Assembly (NCBI GenBank): GCA_963930655.1
Contig: OZ005606.1
Coordinates: 18,826,001 to 18,890,000, forward strand
Direction: 5' to 3'
From: Myrica gale
Taxonomy: Eukaryota; Streptophyta; Magnoliopsida; Fagales; Myricaceae
DNA: 64,000 nucleotides
The notes beneath the pieces are model-generated. The model did no database searches. It saw only the letters and a list, made by a program, of their open reading frames with translations, and had not been told where the DNA came from. Positions 11,694-22,722 of this stretch are shown one piece after another. The stretch's first letter is position 1. Every line of letters starts with the position of its first letter. A program made the translations under genes and the position numbers.

Positions 11694-12085
11694 TCTTCAC
11701 AACTTTTATTAATTCCTATAGAAAGTCAAAGTGGTAAATACATTTTTAACCCATGAACTACCATAAGTTCTGCATTTTGCACCATAGACTACCCTAACTT
11801 TTTTACAACTTTACTAATTCCTATAAAAAGTTAAAATGATAAATACATTTTTCACCCATTAACTACCATAAGCTTTACATTTTGTACCATAGACAACCAC
11901 TTTTATTACATTTCACCTTCTAATTACTAATCTTAGACACTTTGCACCCTCTGTCAAATTTTTAGACTAAAAAGAAGATAATATTGTTGACCCACATTGC
12001 ATATATTAAAGGTATATTGTGGTAAATTTCTTAAATTTTTCGGGGTATTATTGTCGAAAGGAAGGTGCAAAATGTTTAACGTTGG
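11694..12085. mobile_element. MULE MITE fragment with duplicated left arm
   Basis: From ~11800 this is the left arm and centre of the same MULE family as 11117-11512 (TCTAATTACTAATCTTAGACAC shared). It ends abruptly at the hAT-like element at 12086. The first ~105 bp of the arm is tandemly duplicated: 11694-11798 (CAACTTTTATTAATTCCTAT...) and 11799-11905 (CAACTTTACTAATTCCTAT...). The right arm is missing. Confidence 0.6.
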
Positions 12086-13734
12086 TAGATGTGGGCAAAA
12101 CTACCGCTGATACTAGAATTCTGGTTCCGCCCACCGTCTACCATATACCGTCCGGAACCGGATCATATGCCGGTATAGAGTTTATAGAATTAGCGGTACT
12201 GGAACCGGGCGGAATTCAGGTACCGGTTTTTTCTTTAAAAGAAAACAAAAATGCACAGTTTTAGAATAGACCAAAACTATGTGTTTTGGTCCTAGGGTTT
12301 TTTTCAAAACCCCCCTCCCCCGAGTCACCCCATTTGACGATTATCTCTCTCTCTCACCTCTCGCCGCAGCTCTCTCTCTAGTCTCTCAAACTCTCACTCT
12401 CTCAGCTCACTCTCTTTGGTCTTGGTGGTCGCTATCTCGCTCGACCCTCAGTCCCTCTACCGTGACGCCGTCAAAGGTCAAGGGCCAAGGCTTCTGCCAG
12501 CTTGGCAATGATAGCCTTTGACCTCTCTGCCTCTCTCAGTCTCTCTCGATCTCTCTCTATTTAATTTTTCAAATTTTTTTTTTTCAATTTCATTTTCAAT
12601 GGAATGAGTTGTTCAATTTCATTTTCATTATTTGCTAATTAATTTATTTTTTTGTGCAGGTTACAAGATTGTAATTAACTGGTTTGTAAATTTATGTCGT
12701 GTGTGGTCACTGCATTGTCATTGAGGTAAAAATTTATTCACTAATTTAGTTAATTATTTATTGTAGTTCATTAGTTAATTTATAATTTTAGAGTATATAT
12801 TAGGTTTTGAAACTGTGGACGATGGACTTGATTGGAGGATTTGGTTTTGTTTGATGTTGTAAATCTGTTTGAAATTTGGGGATGTGCAATGAGCTTGATT
12901 GATTGCTATTTGGTTTTGAAATTATGTTTTAATTGTGTATGAGTATATATTTTAATGCAATTTGAATTTTCTTGAAATTGTTTGAAATTGTATTTGAAAT
13001 TTTCTTGATTGATTGTGAAGTTGTTTAGCAATTTAAATGTAGCAATTTGAATAATTGAATGCAATAAACTTTGAGAAATGAAATGTTTAGCATTTTGTTG
13101 TGAAAATTGTAATTTGTGTTTGAAATTGTGTTTTCTATTTTCAAATATTTTTTTCAATTTGAAAATGACTATTAGTAGTTAGAGTATGACTATGAGTATG
13201 TTTAATTTAATTTAATGTTTGGTTTCTATTTTATTTTTTAAAATGACTATTATGAAGTTTTAAAATGACTATTACATTATGAATATGTTGAACATGAACC
13301 TGAGTTGAATATATTGAAGATATTATTGTCAATCAATTAAATTTTTGGGTGTTATTGTCGAAAAGAGATATAAAGTGTATAACATTGATAGTTGAATAGT
13401 GCACTATGTCAAAGTGAGTAGTTTAGGTTGGAAAATGTTTAACATTTGTAGTTGAATGATACAATGTGTGAAACTGGTAGTTTAGTGTGCAATATATCAC
13501 AGACCCGATAGTTTTATGGGTGAAAAGTGTATTTTCCTCTAAAAAAAGACATAGTCTAGGCCTAAAACGTTATGGGCTAATTTTTTTTCGGGTCATAACA
13601 TTATGGGCTATATTCGGAAATAATGTTATGGGCTATCTTTTTTTGAGCCTAGGGCTATATTTTTGGAGAACTATGAATAGAAGTATAATATTCCGGTCAG
13701 ATTCGGTTTTTTCCGAATGCACTTCACAACCCTA
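12086..13734. mobile_element. hAT-like non-autonomous element, copy 1 (nested)
   Basis: The left end TAGATGTGGGCAAAAC resembles the hAT end of the copy at 22723. The interior is collinear with it: CGCACAGTTTTGGTCCTAGG-like block, CT-rich leader, GTGACGCCGTCAAAGG, then GTGCAGGTTACAAGATTG and a T-rich stretch. The right end is taken as CTTCACAACCCTA near 13734 but is degenerate and has no clear 8 bp duplication. A MULE fragment (13315-13539) lies inside. There is no transposase; the GC-rich CT leader is likely the old 5' untranslated region and first intron of a lost gene. Confidence 0.55.
13315..13539. mobile_element. MULE MITE right half
   Basis: Matches the right half of the element at 11117-11512, starting at TTGAATATATTGAAG and ending GTGAAAAGTGTATTTTCCTC. 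It overlaps in content with the fragment at 11694-12085, so it is a separate copy rather than the displaced other half. Confidence 0.6.
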
Positions 13735-14290
13735 AACCTAACACGAAAAAATTTTGAAATGAGCAAATAAAACCCAAGCCCAGCCTATTCCGGGTCAAGC
13801 CATTGGGTCTCAGGTTTTTTGAACATATTGTGTGTGAATATTTATAATTAAATACATGATGAATTCTTGTTTATGATGTTATATTTTTTATATGCAGGCT
13901 AGGGGCCTCGATTTATCTGATAGTCTGCTGGAAACCTTAATTAGGGTAAGTCCTTTTTGGGAGGACTTAAAAAGAATTGAAGTCCCCTGTCCTCTCCGTG
14001 CACAAAAAAAAATGTATTCTCATATTGTTGGAGAATACTAATGGGATCTATCTCACTAGAGGCCAATCTTTGAGAGGAGCAAACACAGGATGAGCAAGCC
14101 CTAACCTTTATTTGTTTTGCACGGAATTCAAGAACACATGGTAGGGATGGCTTCTACAGTATAATCCCTAATCTTGAAAATCAATCTGATTTCAAATCGG
14201 TCAGATTTATTAGAGGCTAGGGTTTAAAACTTCAAATCGGTCGGATTTCAATTACTAATAGACCATGAAATTATGGAGATTTTCCTTTTA
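13735..14290. other. Non-coding stretch with one exon-like block
   Basis: The only notable item is 13898-13945. This 48 nt open block is bounded by TTTTTTATATGCAG on the left and AGG|GTAAGTCC on the right, and would encode ARGLDLSDSLLETLIR. No neighbouring exon was recognised, so it may be an isolated remnant or chance. Confidence 0.25.
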
Positions 14291-15925
14291 GAGAAATTGG
14301 CAATTCGGTCACTAAGTTTATATTCCACTGACAAAATAGTAAATAAGATTATTTTTTTTATTGGTCACTGAGTTCATACCCGTATGACGATATGGTCCTT
14401 CCGTCCATATTTCGTCAACATTGCAAAATATCTTGTAAAAATGTCCAAGGGTATGTTCGTTTTGTAATTTTTTGTAAGATTTGAATCCAAATTTTATCAT
14501 GTTCGGCGACTCTCAGCTTCAAGTTATGATTCGGCATAAACTTTTCCTTTTTTGCCCTGAAAAAGTTGTTGAATGACTTAAAAACCCCTCAGTATAACAT
14601 AAAAACTAGAAAAAAAAATAAAGGGTAAAGTTGAAATTTTTTTTCACCCCTGCATCCGGCCTGCCATGTCACCTAACATGTCTCCTTGAAGACGTCGAAT
14701 TCGTCCCTCGAATGATGCATCCAGCCTGCCATTCTTGACTAATTCTCGTGCTTTTGTGCTTTTTTTCGTTGTTTTAAATAATCTTAAAAGTATTATTATT
14801 TTAATAAAAAATAATAAATTCGAAAAAAACATCATCATTAATTTTTTTACACATCATCAATCTCTACACAAACACCAATACAACTTTAACACCACCTAAA
14901 AATTCACAAAAAACTCCAAATCCTACAAAATTTCTCAAAACGAACATAACCCAAGTGTTTTCCTCGCTCTGTCAAGACCTCTTTCCCATGTTCACGTCAG
15001 GTGCCCTAGCATATGAGATTTAATTTCCCACTTTGATTTCGTCGAAGCCTTAGCATATTCAGTGATTTCGTCGACGCCCTAGCAAATATTTGGTGCATTT
15101 TCCAGTTTTCGGTTCATTGGGCTTGCATCTTCAAGCTGCTCCTTTGCAAGTCTTCAAGTGCACGTTGATAAGGTAGCCGATTTGCTTATTTGATAAGGTT
15201 TATACCCACTTCTATTTGACTCATTCTTTTATACTGAGAAGGTAACCCATTTCTTTATGATGGCTTTTAGTTGACCAATTTATTTATTTGCCATTTGTGT
15301 TGGTTGGTGGCTGGAGGACAAACTCTTTACCCATAATGTCGGGAGGTAGGACCACTTGTGCTGCTTTGGTGATCAATATATTGTGACAATTAGTTAGCAT
15401 GTTTAACAGCAGTCCTCTTAGTCGTGCAAGGTTCAGGTTTGTGTTTTAGAAAAATATCCATTTTTCACCTTTTTGGTTCAAAGGAAACATTATAAAGATA
15501 ACATGTTTACGGGCACTCACTCTATTTTTCTGTTAAATCATACGTGGTATGATTCTTTCGCTACTACCCATACCTTACGGGTTGAGAGGCCTATCTACTC
15601 TATTGTGTTCCTACTTTGGGAAAGAATGGCTTCTCTACCATTTTCACGAATTTTAGTTACTACAGTGGAAGCAATGTGACATAATTTTTCAATACTTAGA
15701 AAGTGGTTCAGCAGACCTGTTCTTAGTTTGATTTGAAATAGTCTCTTCTCTATTTGTTCCTACTTTGGTCTTAGTCTTGCTATTTGGAAATCATATTTCA
15801 GCCAACCATTCTCTGCATAATGTACAGATTGTCAAAAAAAGAAGAGATACATGTATCTACATTCTAAAATGGTAGACAAGCATAACAATCATTGTTATAT
15901 TTTTCCGTAATCTCAATTATGTTTA

Positions 15926-16129
15926 TTGGTTATTAATTATCTATATGATTTTGTTGGAACACTATGGGTAGTTGTCTATCATGGTGGTCAATTTGTCAGA
16001 GGTCAGGGTCAAATATATAAAGGAGGACAAGATGCCGAGGGAGATGGAGGACGGGTTGACGTAGTGGATGAAAGACAAGTTCCAGAAGTAGATGGAGGGA
16101 TTCAGGGTGGGCAGTCACTCATTTCATAG
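15926..16129 (+). pseudogene. Remnant of a MULE transposase N-terminus
   Basis: The reading frame contains LWVVVYHGGQFV, then YKGGQ and VDVVDE. Plant MuDR-type transposases commonly start with a strand of the type F.V..HHGG.FV....YVGG.V...D. The match is short, acidic sequence follows, and a stop comes soon after; no MULE catalytic (DDE) or zinc-finger (SWIM) region was found. The position inside a MULE supports the reading, but this is a weak call. Confidence 0.4.
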
Positions 16130-16766
16130 TGATCTTGTATATTTCACAGAACTAGAGGGGTGAATTTTTTATGGGATGGCTTTCTGAGTGAAGGTGTTTT
16201 TTTGTGTGGTTTGGATGGCTATTTAGTTTGTGGAGTAGTATGATGATACTGATGCATTTGGAACTGATGCTTCTGTAATAACATTTGGAACTTGATGCCC
16301 TCAACTTGTAATGAAGGAAATTCCAATATGGTATTTGAGTATGACCGCGCAAGTGGTTAAGTGCAATACTTGAAGCACTTAACTTATGTTGTAGAATTTG
16401 TAAACTAGTTGCAGGTTTTGGTATTTGTTATTGTAGAACCTGATGAATATTTCTGCAGTTACAATGTTGTCAATAAAAACAGAACACAATTTCATTTCAT
16501 TGACAAATATGCAATAGGTGGTCAATCCACATTACAAAACATACTCATTACAAAAACCATCAGCTTATAACCTATTGCTGTCAATCCACATTACAAAACA
16601 TTTCTAACTCATTGTTGCCAATACAATACAACATACCACTTCACCTACACAAACAGATACACAAGGGTATTGGCAGCACAACACCTTTTTCACTAATCAC
16701 AATCTACAAGTTAACTAGGCCTACGATCTTCTCAACAGTGCAACACCCATGGTAGCAATGACAACC

Positions 16767-17105
16767 TCAGACACACCCAGTAGAATTTTGAACGTTCTCG
16801 CAGTCCATCCCACACGGGCAAACCTGAGGATCAAACCAATAAAAATACCCGCAATGCCCACTTTTATGCAAAATAATAAAAAGACCAGTCAAAATTATAG
16901 CAGATGAACTTAACCATGAAACATGGCACATACTTACTGATTTTCCATCAAACTTTGCACATCCATAGAAACATCTTCTTGGATTCAAATCTGTCCACGA
17001 GGTTTTCAGTGGTACTTTCAAGCCACAGCCGCAAACCTGTGCGACGTATGGTCCGCTGATTTTGAGTGATGGTGATGATATAGTGCTAACAATAATGGAA
17101 AACAA
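16767..17105 (-). CDS. GRF-type zinc finger protein inside a MULE
   Basis: The minus-strand product shows the GRF zinc finger: CGCGLKVPLKTSWTDLNPRR then CFYGCAKFDGK. After a probable intron (16937-16861; donor GTAAGTATG, acceptor CATAAAAG) comes GHCGYFYWFDPQ. This matches C.CG...LKTS.T..NP.R.FYGC...C.YF.W.D. GRF fingers bind nucleic acid; small plant proteins of this type are often found with transposons. Two odd points: the intron is also readable in frame, and the expected glycine of NPGRRF is replaced. Downstream, the frame after FDPQ is uncertain; a different frame ends ...GVALLRRS, which could be a C-terminal hydrophobic tail. The start is unclear, possibly an upstream exon near 17450-17640. 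It may be a captured host gene or an element accessory gene. Confidence 0.6.
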   Translation of the reverse strand: MFSIIVSTISSPSLKISGPYVAQVCGCGLKVPLKTSWTDLNPRRCFYGCAKFDGKSVSMCHVSWLSSSAIILTGLFIILHKSGHCGYFYWFDPQVCPCGMDCENVQNSTGCV

Positions 17106-18230
17106 TCATGTTACAACAAGAATTAAATACCATCCAAAAACAACAATAATTAAAGGGACATTGCAGAGACACCTGAACCCCTTCGTGTGGTATGAATCTA
17201 GATATCTAATCTAATCTAATCAAAATCAACAATATTAGATGCTCAGAACTGAACAAACTTTTGAGTGCCAAAATACAGATTAGCTAATGCGAATATAAGG
17301 TCCCAAAATATGCAATGGCTCAATCTTCCGTCCATAAACCAAATCCCTTGAAAGAACCACAAAGTAATTCAGCGAATGATAGATCCGAACATTGCAAAAA
17401 CGAAAATGCAACAAACCTAAACCCAAACCCAAATACTAACATTCCCTCAGACATTGTTGAAGCAGAACGTTCCTCTAAAGCCCAAGTTGAGGGTCACAAC
17501 CAGAAGTAAGTTGGAGTTGTTCCATAAGTGGCTGCTATGGGAAGCTATGCTAATGCAATCATAAGAACTCTTCATTGAAGGCGTGAATTCTTCTCGTCTC
17601 TGTCTAGAGTTTGCGAAAAGTGGGAAAATGGTGAGTGAAGGAGTTCTGTCCAAGGGTGATATGAGAAGGGAATCGAACTCCTTGTTACCCACTTAATGAA
17701 ACTGTGCGTTTCAGCCTACAAGTATGGTGCTTATCGTCTGTCGTTTTGAATACAATGGGTGGATGAGTTAAACAGTGTGTTTTGCAAATATTTTAGTGAC
17801 TGAGCTGCTGACGTGGTTAAGTGACGCTAAGGTGGTCAAAATGCTGACGTGACATGAGATTTCGTTAGAGGAGCTGACAGAATATGGACGGAAGGATCAT
17901 ATTGTCATACGGGTATAGACTCAGTGACCAATAAATAAATAAAAGTAATCCTAGTGACTATTTCGTTAGTGGAGTATAAACCTAGTGACCAAATTGTCAA
18001 TTTCCCTTCTTCTTATTATCCCAGGCTTTGGAAGAAATTCGAAGTCCTATGGAACTAAGTTTGCCACCACATTTGGGACCAAAAGCATCAACCCATATTT
18101 CGGCCAATTACAACTATTCAACTTTTCACATCTTAGAATACACGATTCCGAACAAAACATTAACTTTAATTGAGATTTAAGCATGAAAATTCAGAGAAAA
18201 AAATAACCGAGTCTGCGGCCCGATTTAACA

Positions 18231-18533
18231 CATGAATCTCAACTTGGCTGGAGGTTAGGGATAACCCTCCTTCAGCCCACAACAGGGAAGACACAATTAT
18301 TATAAGAGTGGGTTCAAGTACCCACCCAAAACTACATTTTTTTCTTTTTTTGTTCTGGTTCTATTATGGTAAGCACCAAAACTCGGTTTAACACCCGAAT
18401 CTCAACCTGGCTGGAGGTAAGGGATGACCCTCCTTCAGCCCACTGCGGGAAAGGTACAATTATAAGGGTGGATTATGTTCCGGTACGCACCGAAAACTAC
18501 CTTTTGTGTTCCACTTCTGGTAAGTGCCATAAA
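18231..18533. repeat. Tandem duplication, two units of ~153 bp
   Basis: Unit 1 (18231-18383) and unit 2 (18384-18533) both read TTTAACAC..GAATCTCAAC, TGGCTGGAGGT(T/A)AGGGAT and CCCTCCTTCAGCCCAC, in the same order. There is no coding sense. It resembles a diverged dimer of an intergenic repeat. Confidence 0.7.
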
Positions 18534-19283
18534 GTTTTCAGTTCTTATACAACATGAGAAAGAGGGGGGAATCCAAAATGGGGAAGAAGAGAGAGTGAGA
18601 GGCAGTCAAACGGTGGCTTGCAACGGAGGGTGGCAGGCTCAATGGTGAGAGAGGAGGGAGTCAAGAGAGTGAGAGAGAAGCAAAGAATTTATGATTCTAG
18701 GACAGGAATTATAGAAAATTTCAATCGATGCCGGTATAAGTCAGAGACAAAATTGCAATTTTGGTATAGAAATTCCTGTTTCCACCAGAAATTTTTCTCC
18801 ACTCTTAGGCACAATGGGCACTTGTAGTTGTAGCACCATTATGGAAAAAAAGGCAATGTATCTTTACTGGGTACTTCTATATATTTTTCCGATGGATGCG
18901 CTAATAAGCAGCAAAAGGCCCGAGATCAACAGCTTCTATTTTAGTTTTTCATACTTCGGATCCTGCTTGAACGTGACGGAAGATTTTTTTTATGTTTTGC
19001 ATAAATTTTGTTGCCACTATAATATGTACTCTAAAAAAAAATTTGATTTTGATTTTGCCATTTTTTCCTCACTCTAAAATACTAGTTTGATTTTTTTGGC
19101 ATGTTATTTTTTACATAATTTATCAAACTAACAAGTGAATTTGGGCTTGAAAATTTTTATGGAGATGATTCAGTTTGTGTTTGATATCTTTCGTGTATGT
19201 ACTCTCCCTATGAATCTGATGGTTTTATTTTTGGTATTAAATGATGTTATATGTTTGGATTTTGTGATTAAATTATTATTTCA
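18534..19283. other. Non-coding stretch before the LINE
   Basis: No gene recognised; AT-rich from about 18980. It may include the eroded 5' boundary of the LINE. Confidence 0.3.
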
Positions 19284-21060
19284 GGCCAAAATGGATCGTC
19301 ATTTGACCGGCTGGAAAGCTCGTTCATTGTTCCAAGCGGGGTGAACTGGTTTTACTCCAATTTGTTGCTATGGCCCTTCCTTCATACTATATGTCCGTTT
19401 TTCTTTTACCTAAAAAAGTGTGTCACAGTCTCGATGTTAAGATGAAGAATTTTTTGTGGGGCTTTGATGGTGCTTCCCGTCGATTCCATTCGAAGGCTTG
19501 GGACAATATATGTAAGCCTAAAGATTGTGGCGGTCTTGGATTAAGATGCATGGAGGATATAAACAGAGCCTTTGAAGCAAAATTGGGGTGGGAGTTGGTT
19601 GTTCGAAGAGATAGGATATGAGTGAAGGCACTGGAAGCAAAATATTGTCGAGGTAGGCGGTTTCTCGATGCTTAGGCTACATCTGGGGGGTCTTGGATTT
19701 GGCAAGGCATCATGAAAACTATGGACATTGTGCAGGCAGGTCTCTGTTGGCGTATTCAGGATGATTTGTCTATCAATATTTGGTGCGATCCTTGGGTTCC
19801 TGACATCCCAACTTTTATCCCTATTCTCTAGCCTGATATGCTGTTTGAACGTTCCATAAATACAATCCAAGATCTTATTGATCCATCTTTTCACACATTG
19901 AAGGAAGGACTCATTTGGTCCCTCTTTGAGTCACTCTCTGCAAAGGCCATTCTTTCACATATCGTTGTCTTCTTCTCCACAACCTGATGTCTTGAAATGG
20001 GTGTTGGACTCAAAGGGACATTTCATAGTTAAAGTTGCCTATCAGTTTGACAATCGTATCAGGTTTTCTGCTCCGAGCACTCTCCCTCCTGCCATTTGGA
20101 AACGTATTTGGAAGCTTAAGGTACAACACCGGTTAAGATTGCTATTTTGGACAGTGGCAGCGCATGCTTTACCTCTTCGGTGCCGCGTGGGGCATGTTAG
20201 TGGTCTTCAGGACACTCAAGCTATGTTATGCCCCCTTTGCAAGCTTCATTTTGAAACAATGGAACACTTATTTCTTGAATGCTCTCTACGCTCCATTCTC
20301 TGGCAGTATGGTCCATGGCCTATGAACACGAGTCGTTTTGTGAATTCTCCCATTGAATCGTGGGTGCAGTTTATTTTAACTCCTGAGAATTTGTTGGAAA
20401 GGGATCATGAATCTTGGCCTCACTTGATTCTTGTTGTAACCATTATTCTTGACACCATATGGCATACTAGAAATCAATGTGTGCATGAAAGGCACGTCCC
20501 TGATGCTATGGCTCTTCTTTGCTCTGTGCACAGGAGATATACAACCCATCGACTAGCCTGGAGTGACTCAGAGCCTCATATTACTAAGTGGACCCCACCA
20601 CCTGAGGTGCTGTAAAAATTAACTTTGATGTAGTTGTGTGGCATTTTTATCTATGTGTTGTTGCAGTAAGTAGAACTTTAGAGGGTAGGATCTTGAATAT
20701 ATGCATTTGTCAATTTCCAGGGACTAGTCCTCTTAAAGGAGAAGCGAGGGCTGCTAGATTAGCGAGGGACGATCTATTCTGCTAGAAGGTGATTCTATTT
20801 CTTTGGTGCAGCAGATAAATACTCCAGAATCTCTGCCCGACTTGCTGATAGAAGGGGAAATCACAACTATTAGGCAGCTGCTCACTCACCATCCTTTGTG
20901 GCAGATTGGCTGGATACCACGTAATGGCAATTATATGGCTCATAAGTTGGCAAATTGGGGCTTGTGTTCTGGTAGTGTAGGGGATGTTATAAGCACAAAT
21001 GTGCCTCCTGATATTGTTGTCTGTGAGGAGATTGTTGGGGGCGCTTGAGCCGCTTGTTAT
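19284..21060 (+). pseudogene. L1-type LINE ORF2, 3' half, decayed
   Basis: Reading frames in order give the end of the reverse transcriptase (LTGWKARSLFQAG, LPSYYMSVFLLPKKVC, FLWGFDG, CGGLGLRCMEDIN), then IWCDPWVPDIP. A 229-codon open frame at 19926-20615 contains the zinc-binding domain of plant LINE reverse transcriptases (WKRIWKLKVQHRLRLLFW, CPLC...ETMEHLFLEC). Broken RNase H-like remains follow, ending LTHHPLWQIGWIPRNGNYMA and HKLAN (20803-21048). Stops and frameshifts occur near 19340, 19620, 19673, 19829, 20615 and 20780. The catalytic RT core (YADD) is absent, so the copy is 5' truncated. A short A-rich tract at 21079-21086 may be the remnant tail. Confidence 0.85.
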
Positions 21061-21181
21061 AATCTCCTATTTATCTAGGAAAAAAAGGTGGTAGTGGCCA
21101 AAGTGGCACAATCATGGATATTTATCTATTTTCTCGTTGTTTAAAATTTTAAAAAGGGCAACATTGTATCTTTTAAATTAT

Positions 21182-22291
21182 GGCTTAATATACTTGTCAG
21201 TCCTTGGGGTTTGAATTTTTCCCGAAATGGTCCTTAGGCTTTCATTCGTACCAACACAGGTCTCTAGGCCTAGCTCCGTGACAGGCTCTGTGACGGAAAA
21301 TAACAACGTGGCTTTTTAATCACACGTCATCAACATGGCTTCGGTGCGACTTCCTCTCTCTTAATCTTCTTCTTCTGAAACTCATCTATGCCATCACCTC
21401 CCTCGCTCTCTAACACTTTAGTCGGATCAAAAATCTTAATCCTCTCAAAGAAGTTAATGTGATCAGACCTTAGGCTCCAATTCATCAGGCTTTGCACCTC
21501 AGCTCACCGGCTCCAAGCCACGGGCAGTCCGGGCTCTAGACGGAATTCAGCATCACTTCCTTACTTGCTCGGGCTTCAGCTATTCCTCTTTGGCTGCAGC
21601 TTCCTTGTCCAACCGAACTTTCTCATAGCTTTCATAATTGTACACATTCCACCTCTTCTGCGGGAAAATATTCAGACCTCCATGACCTCCCATGGCTACT
21701 TAATTTATGATTACACCTGCAGGTATGCGCGTCATATTTGTTGTACTTCAAAAGGAATTGAAATTTTAGAGTTGTGCTTGGCTGCAAGAATCTGGGTCTC
21801 CAAAGTATGAATGAGTCCAAATCTAAAGGTTGTGCTTGTCTACCAAAGGATCTAGGTCTCCAAAGTTTGAATGAATCCAAATCTAGAAACAGAACCAGTG
21901 TCTTAAAATCACACAATTCCCTGGAAATTTCAATCACTTTAAAACCATTGGAGCTGGAATTATGGGAATAAAATGCGCGAAATAAACCAGGGATTTGGAA
22001 CATTAAGAAGTTTTGTTTTTCCTGACTTCACTCTTCGAATGGCATTTTGTGGAAGATGGAGAGTTGGCGTGTGTTACGGAAGTGGCGTGCTAATGTGAAA
22101 TTTTGATACATGTTGGGATATCATAGGATGATGACGTGGATTAAAAAATCACGTTGATGTTCTCTGTCACTGAGCTGGGCCTGAGTTGACAGAAGGACTT
22201 AAATAAAATCAAGGGAAAGACCAGGGACCTGTGTGGTACGAACTATTTCGGAAAAAGTCCAAACCCCAAGGACTGGTAGGTATATTAAGCC
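21182..22291. mobile_element. Non-autonomous MULE (1.1 kb) with perfect 9 bp duplication
   Basis: Ends GGCTTAATATACTTGTCAGT and its near-complement are about 150 bp long and keep CCTTGGGGTTTG on both sides. Exact 9 bp repeats TTAAATTAT lie at 21173-21181 and 22292-22300. The interior (21350-21990) contains a 59 bp tandem duplication (21772-21890: CAAGAATCTGGGTCTCCAAAGT and its copy) and GC-richer sequence that could be captured DNA, but no domain was recognised. Confidence 0.85.
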
Positions 22292-22300
22292 TTAAATTAT

Positions 22301-22714
22301 TACCTACAATTTCTTGCCCCAAAATTGGTTATAGCGTGAGTAATTTTAAAAAGATTGCATGTTGTGGTTGTTGGGATGCATATGGGTCTAGAAAATCATT
22401 TCTTCACTTTACTTCACCCTTTTTCTGTCACTGAATAAGGAATCAATACACGAAACTGAGACATGATATATTGGTAATTGAAATTCTGGTCCGGATTTTG
22501 GCAAATGCTGATAGCGGTACGGTTTGCCATTTTGTCAAAAATTGAACCCTAAATTTCTGCTGGAAATAACATACCCAAGTTTATTGGCTATCCTATTCGA
22601 ATAAATCCTCTCTCCAGGCCGAGACCTTCACATCGAATGATAAGCAACGTCGTTCAACACATGAGACAAGAGAGAATAAAAGATATGCGGCATAGATTGC
22701 ATTGGCGAGAATAA
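22301..22714. other. Non-coding stretch
   Basis: Nothing recognisable on either strand. Confidence 0.3.
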
Positions 22715-22722
22715 GTTAAAAG

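Larger units (their letters stand above)
14291..18006. mobile_element. MULE (3.7 kb) carrying a GRF zinc finger gene
   Basis: Long inverted ends of about 120 bp: left GAGAAATTGGCAATTCGGTC, right complement GGGAAATTGACAATTTGGTC, continuing through TATTGGTCACTGAGT...TACCCGTATGAC on both sides. The flanking 9-mers TTCCTTTTA (14282-14290) and TTCTTCTTA (18007-18015) match at 7 of 9 positions. The interior contains a remnant resembling a MULE protein N-terminus (15926-16129) and a GRF zinc finger gene on the minus strand (16767-17105). Regions 14500-15900 and 17110-17880 have no recognisable coding. Confidence 0.75.

Noticed and set aside
12086..13539. Reading the MULE pieces at 11694-12085 and 13315-13539 as two halves of one copy split by the hAT
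   Set aside because: The two pieces overlap by about 90 bp of the central region, so they must come from different copies.
13734..13742. 8 bp target duplication for the hAT-like element at 12086-13734
   Set aside because: AACGTTGG and AACCTAAC match at only 4 of 8 positions, no better than chance expectation for a claim.
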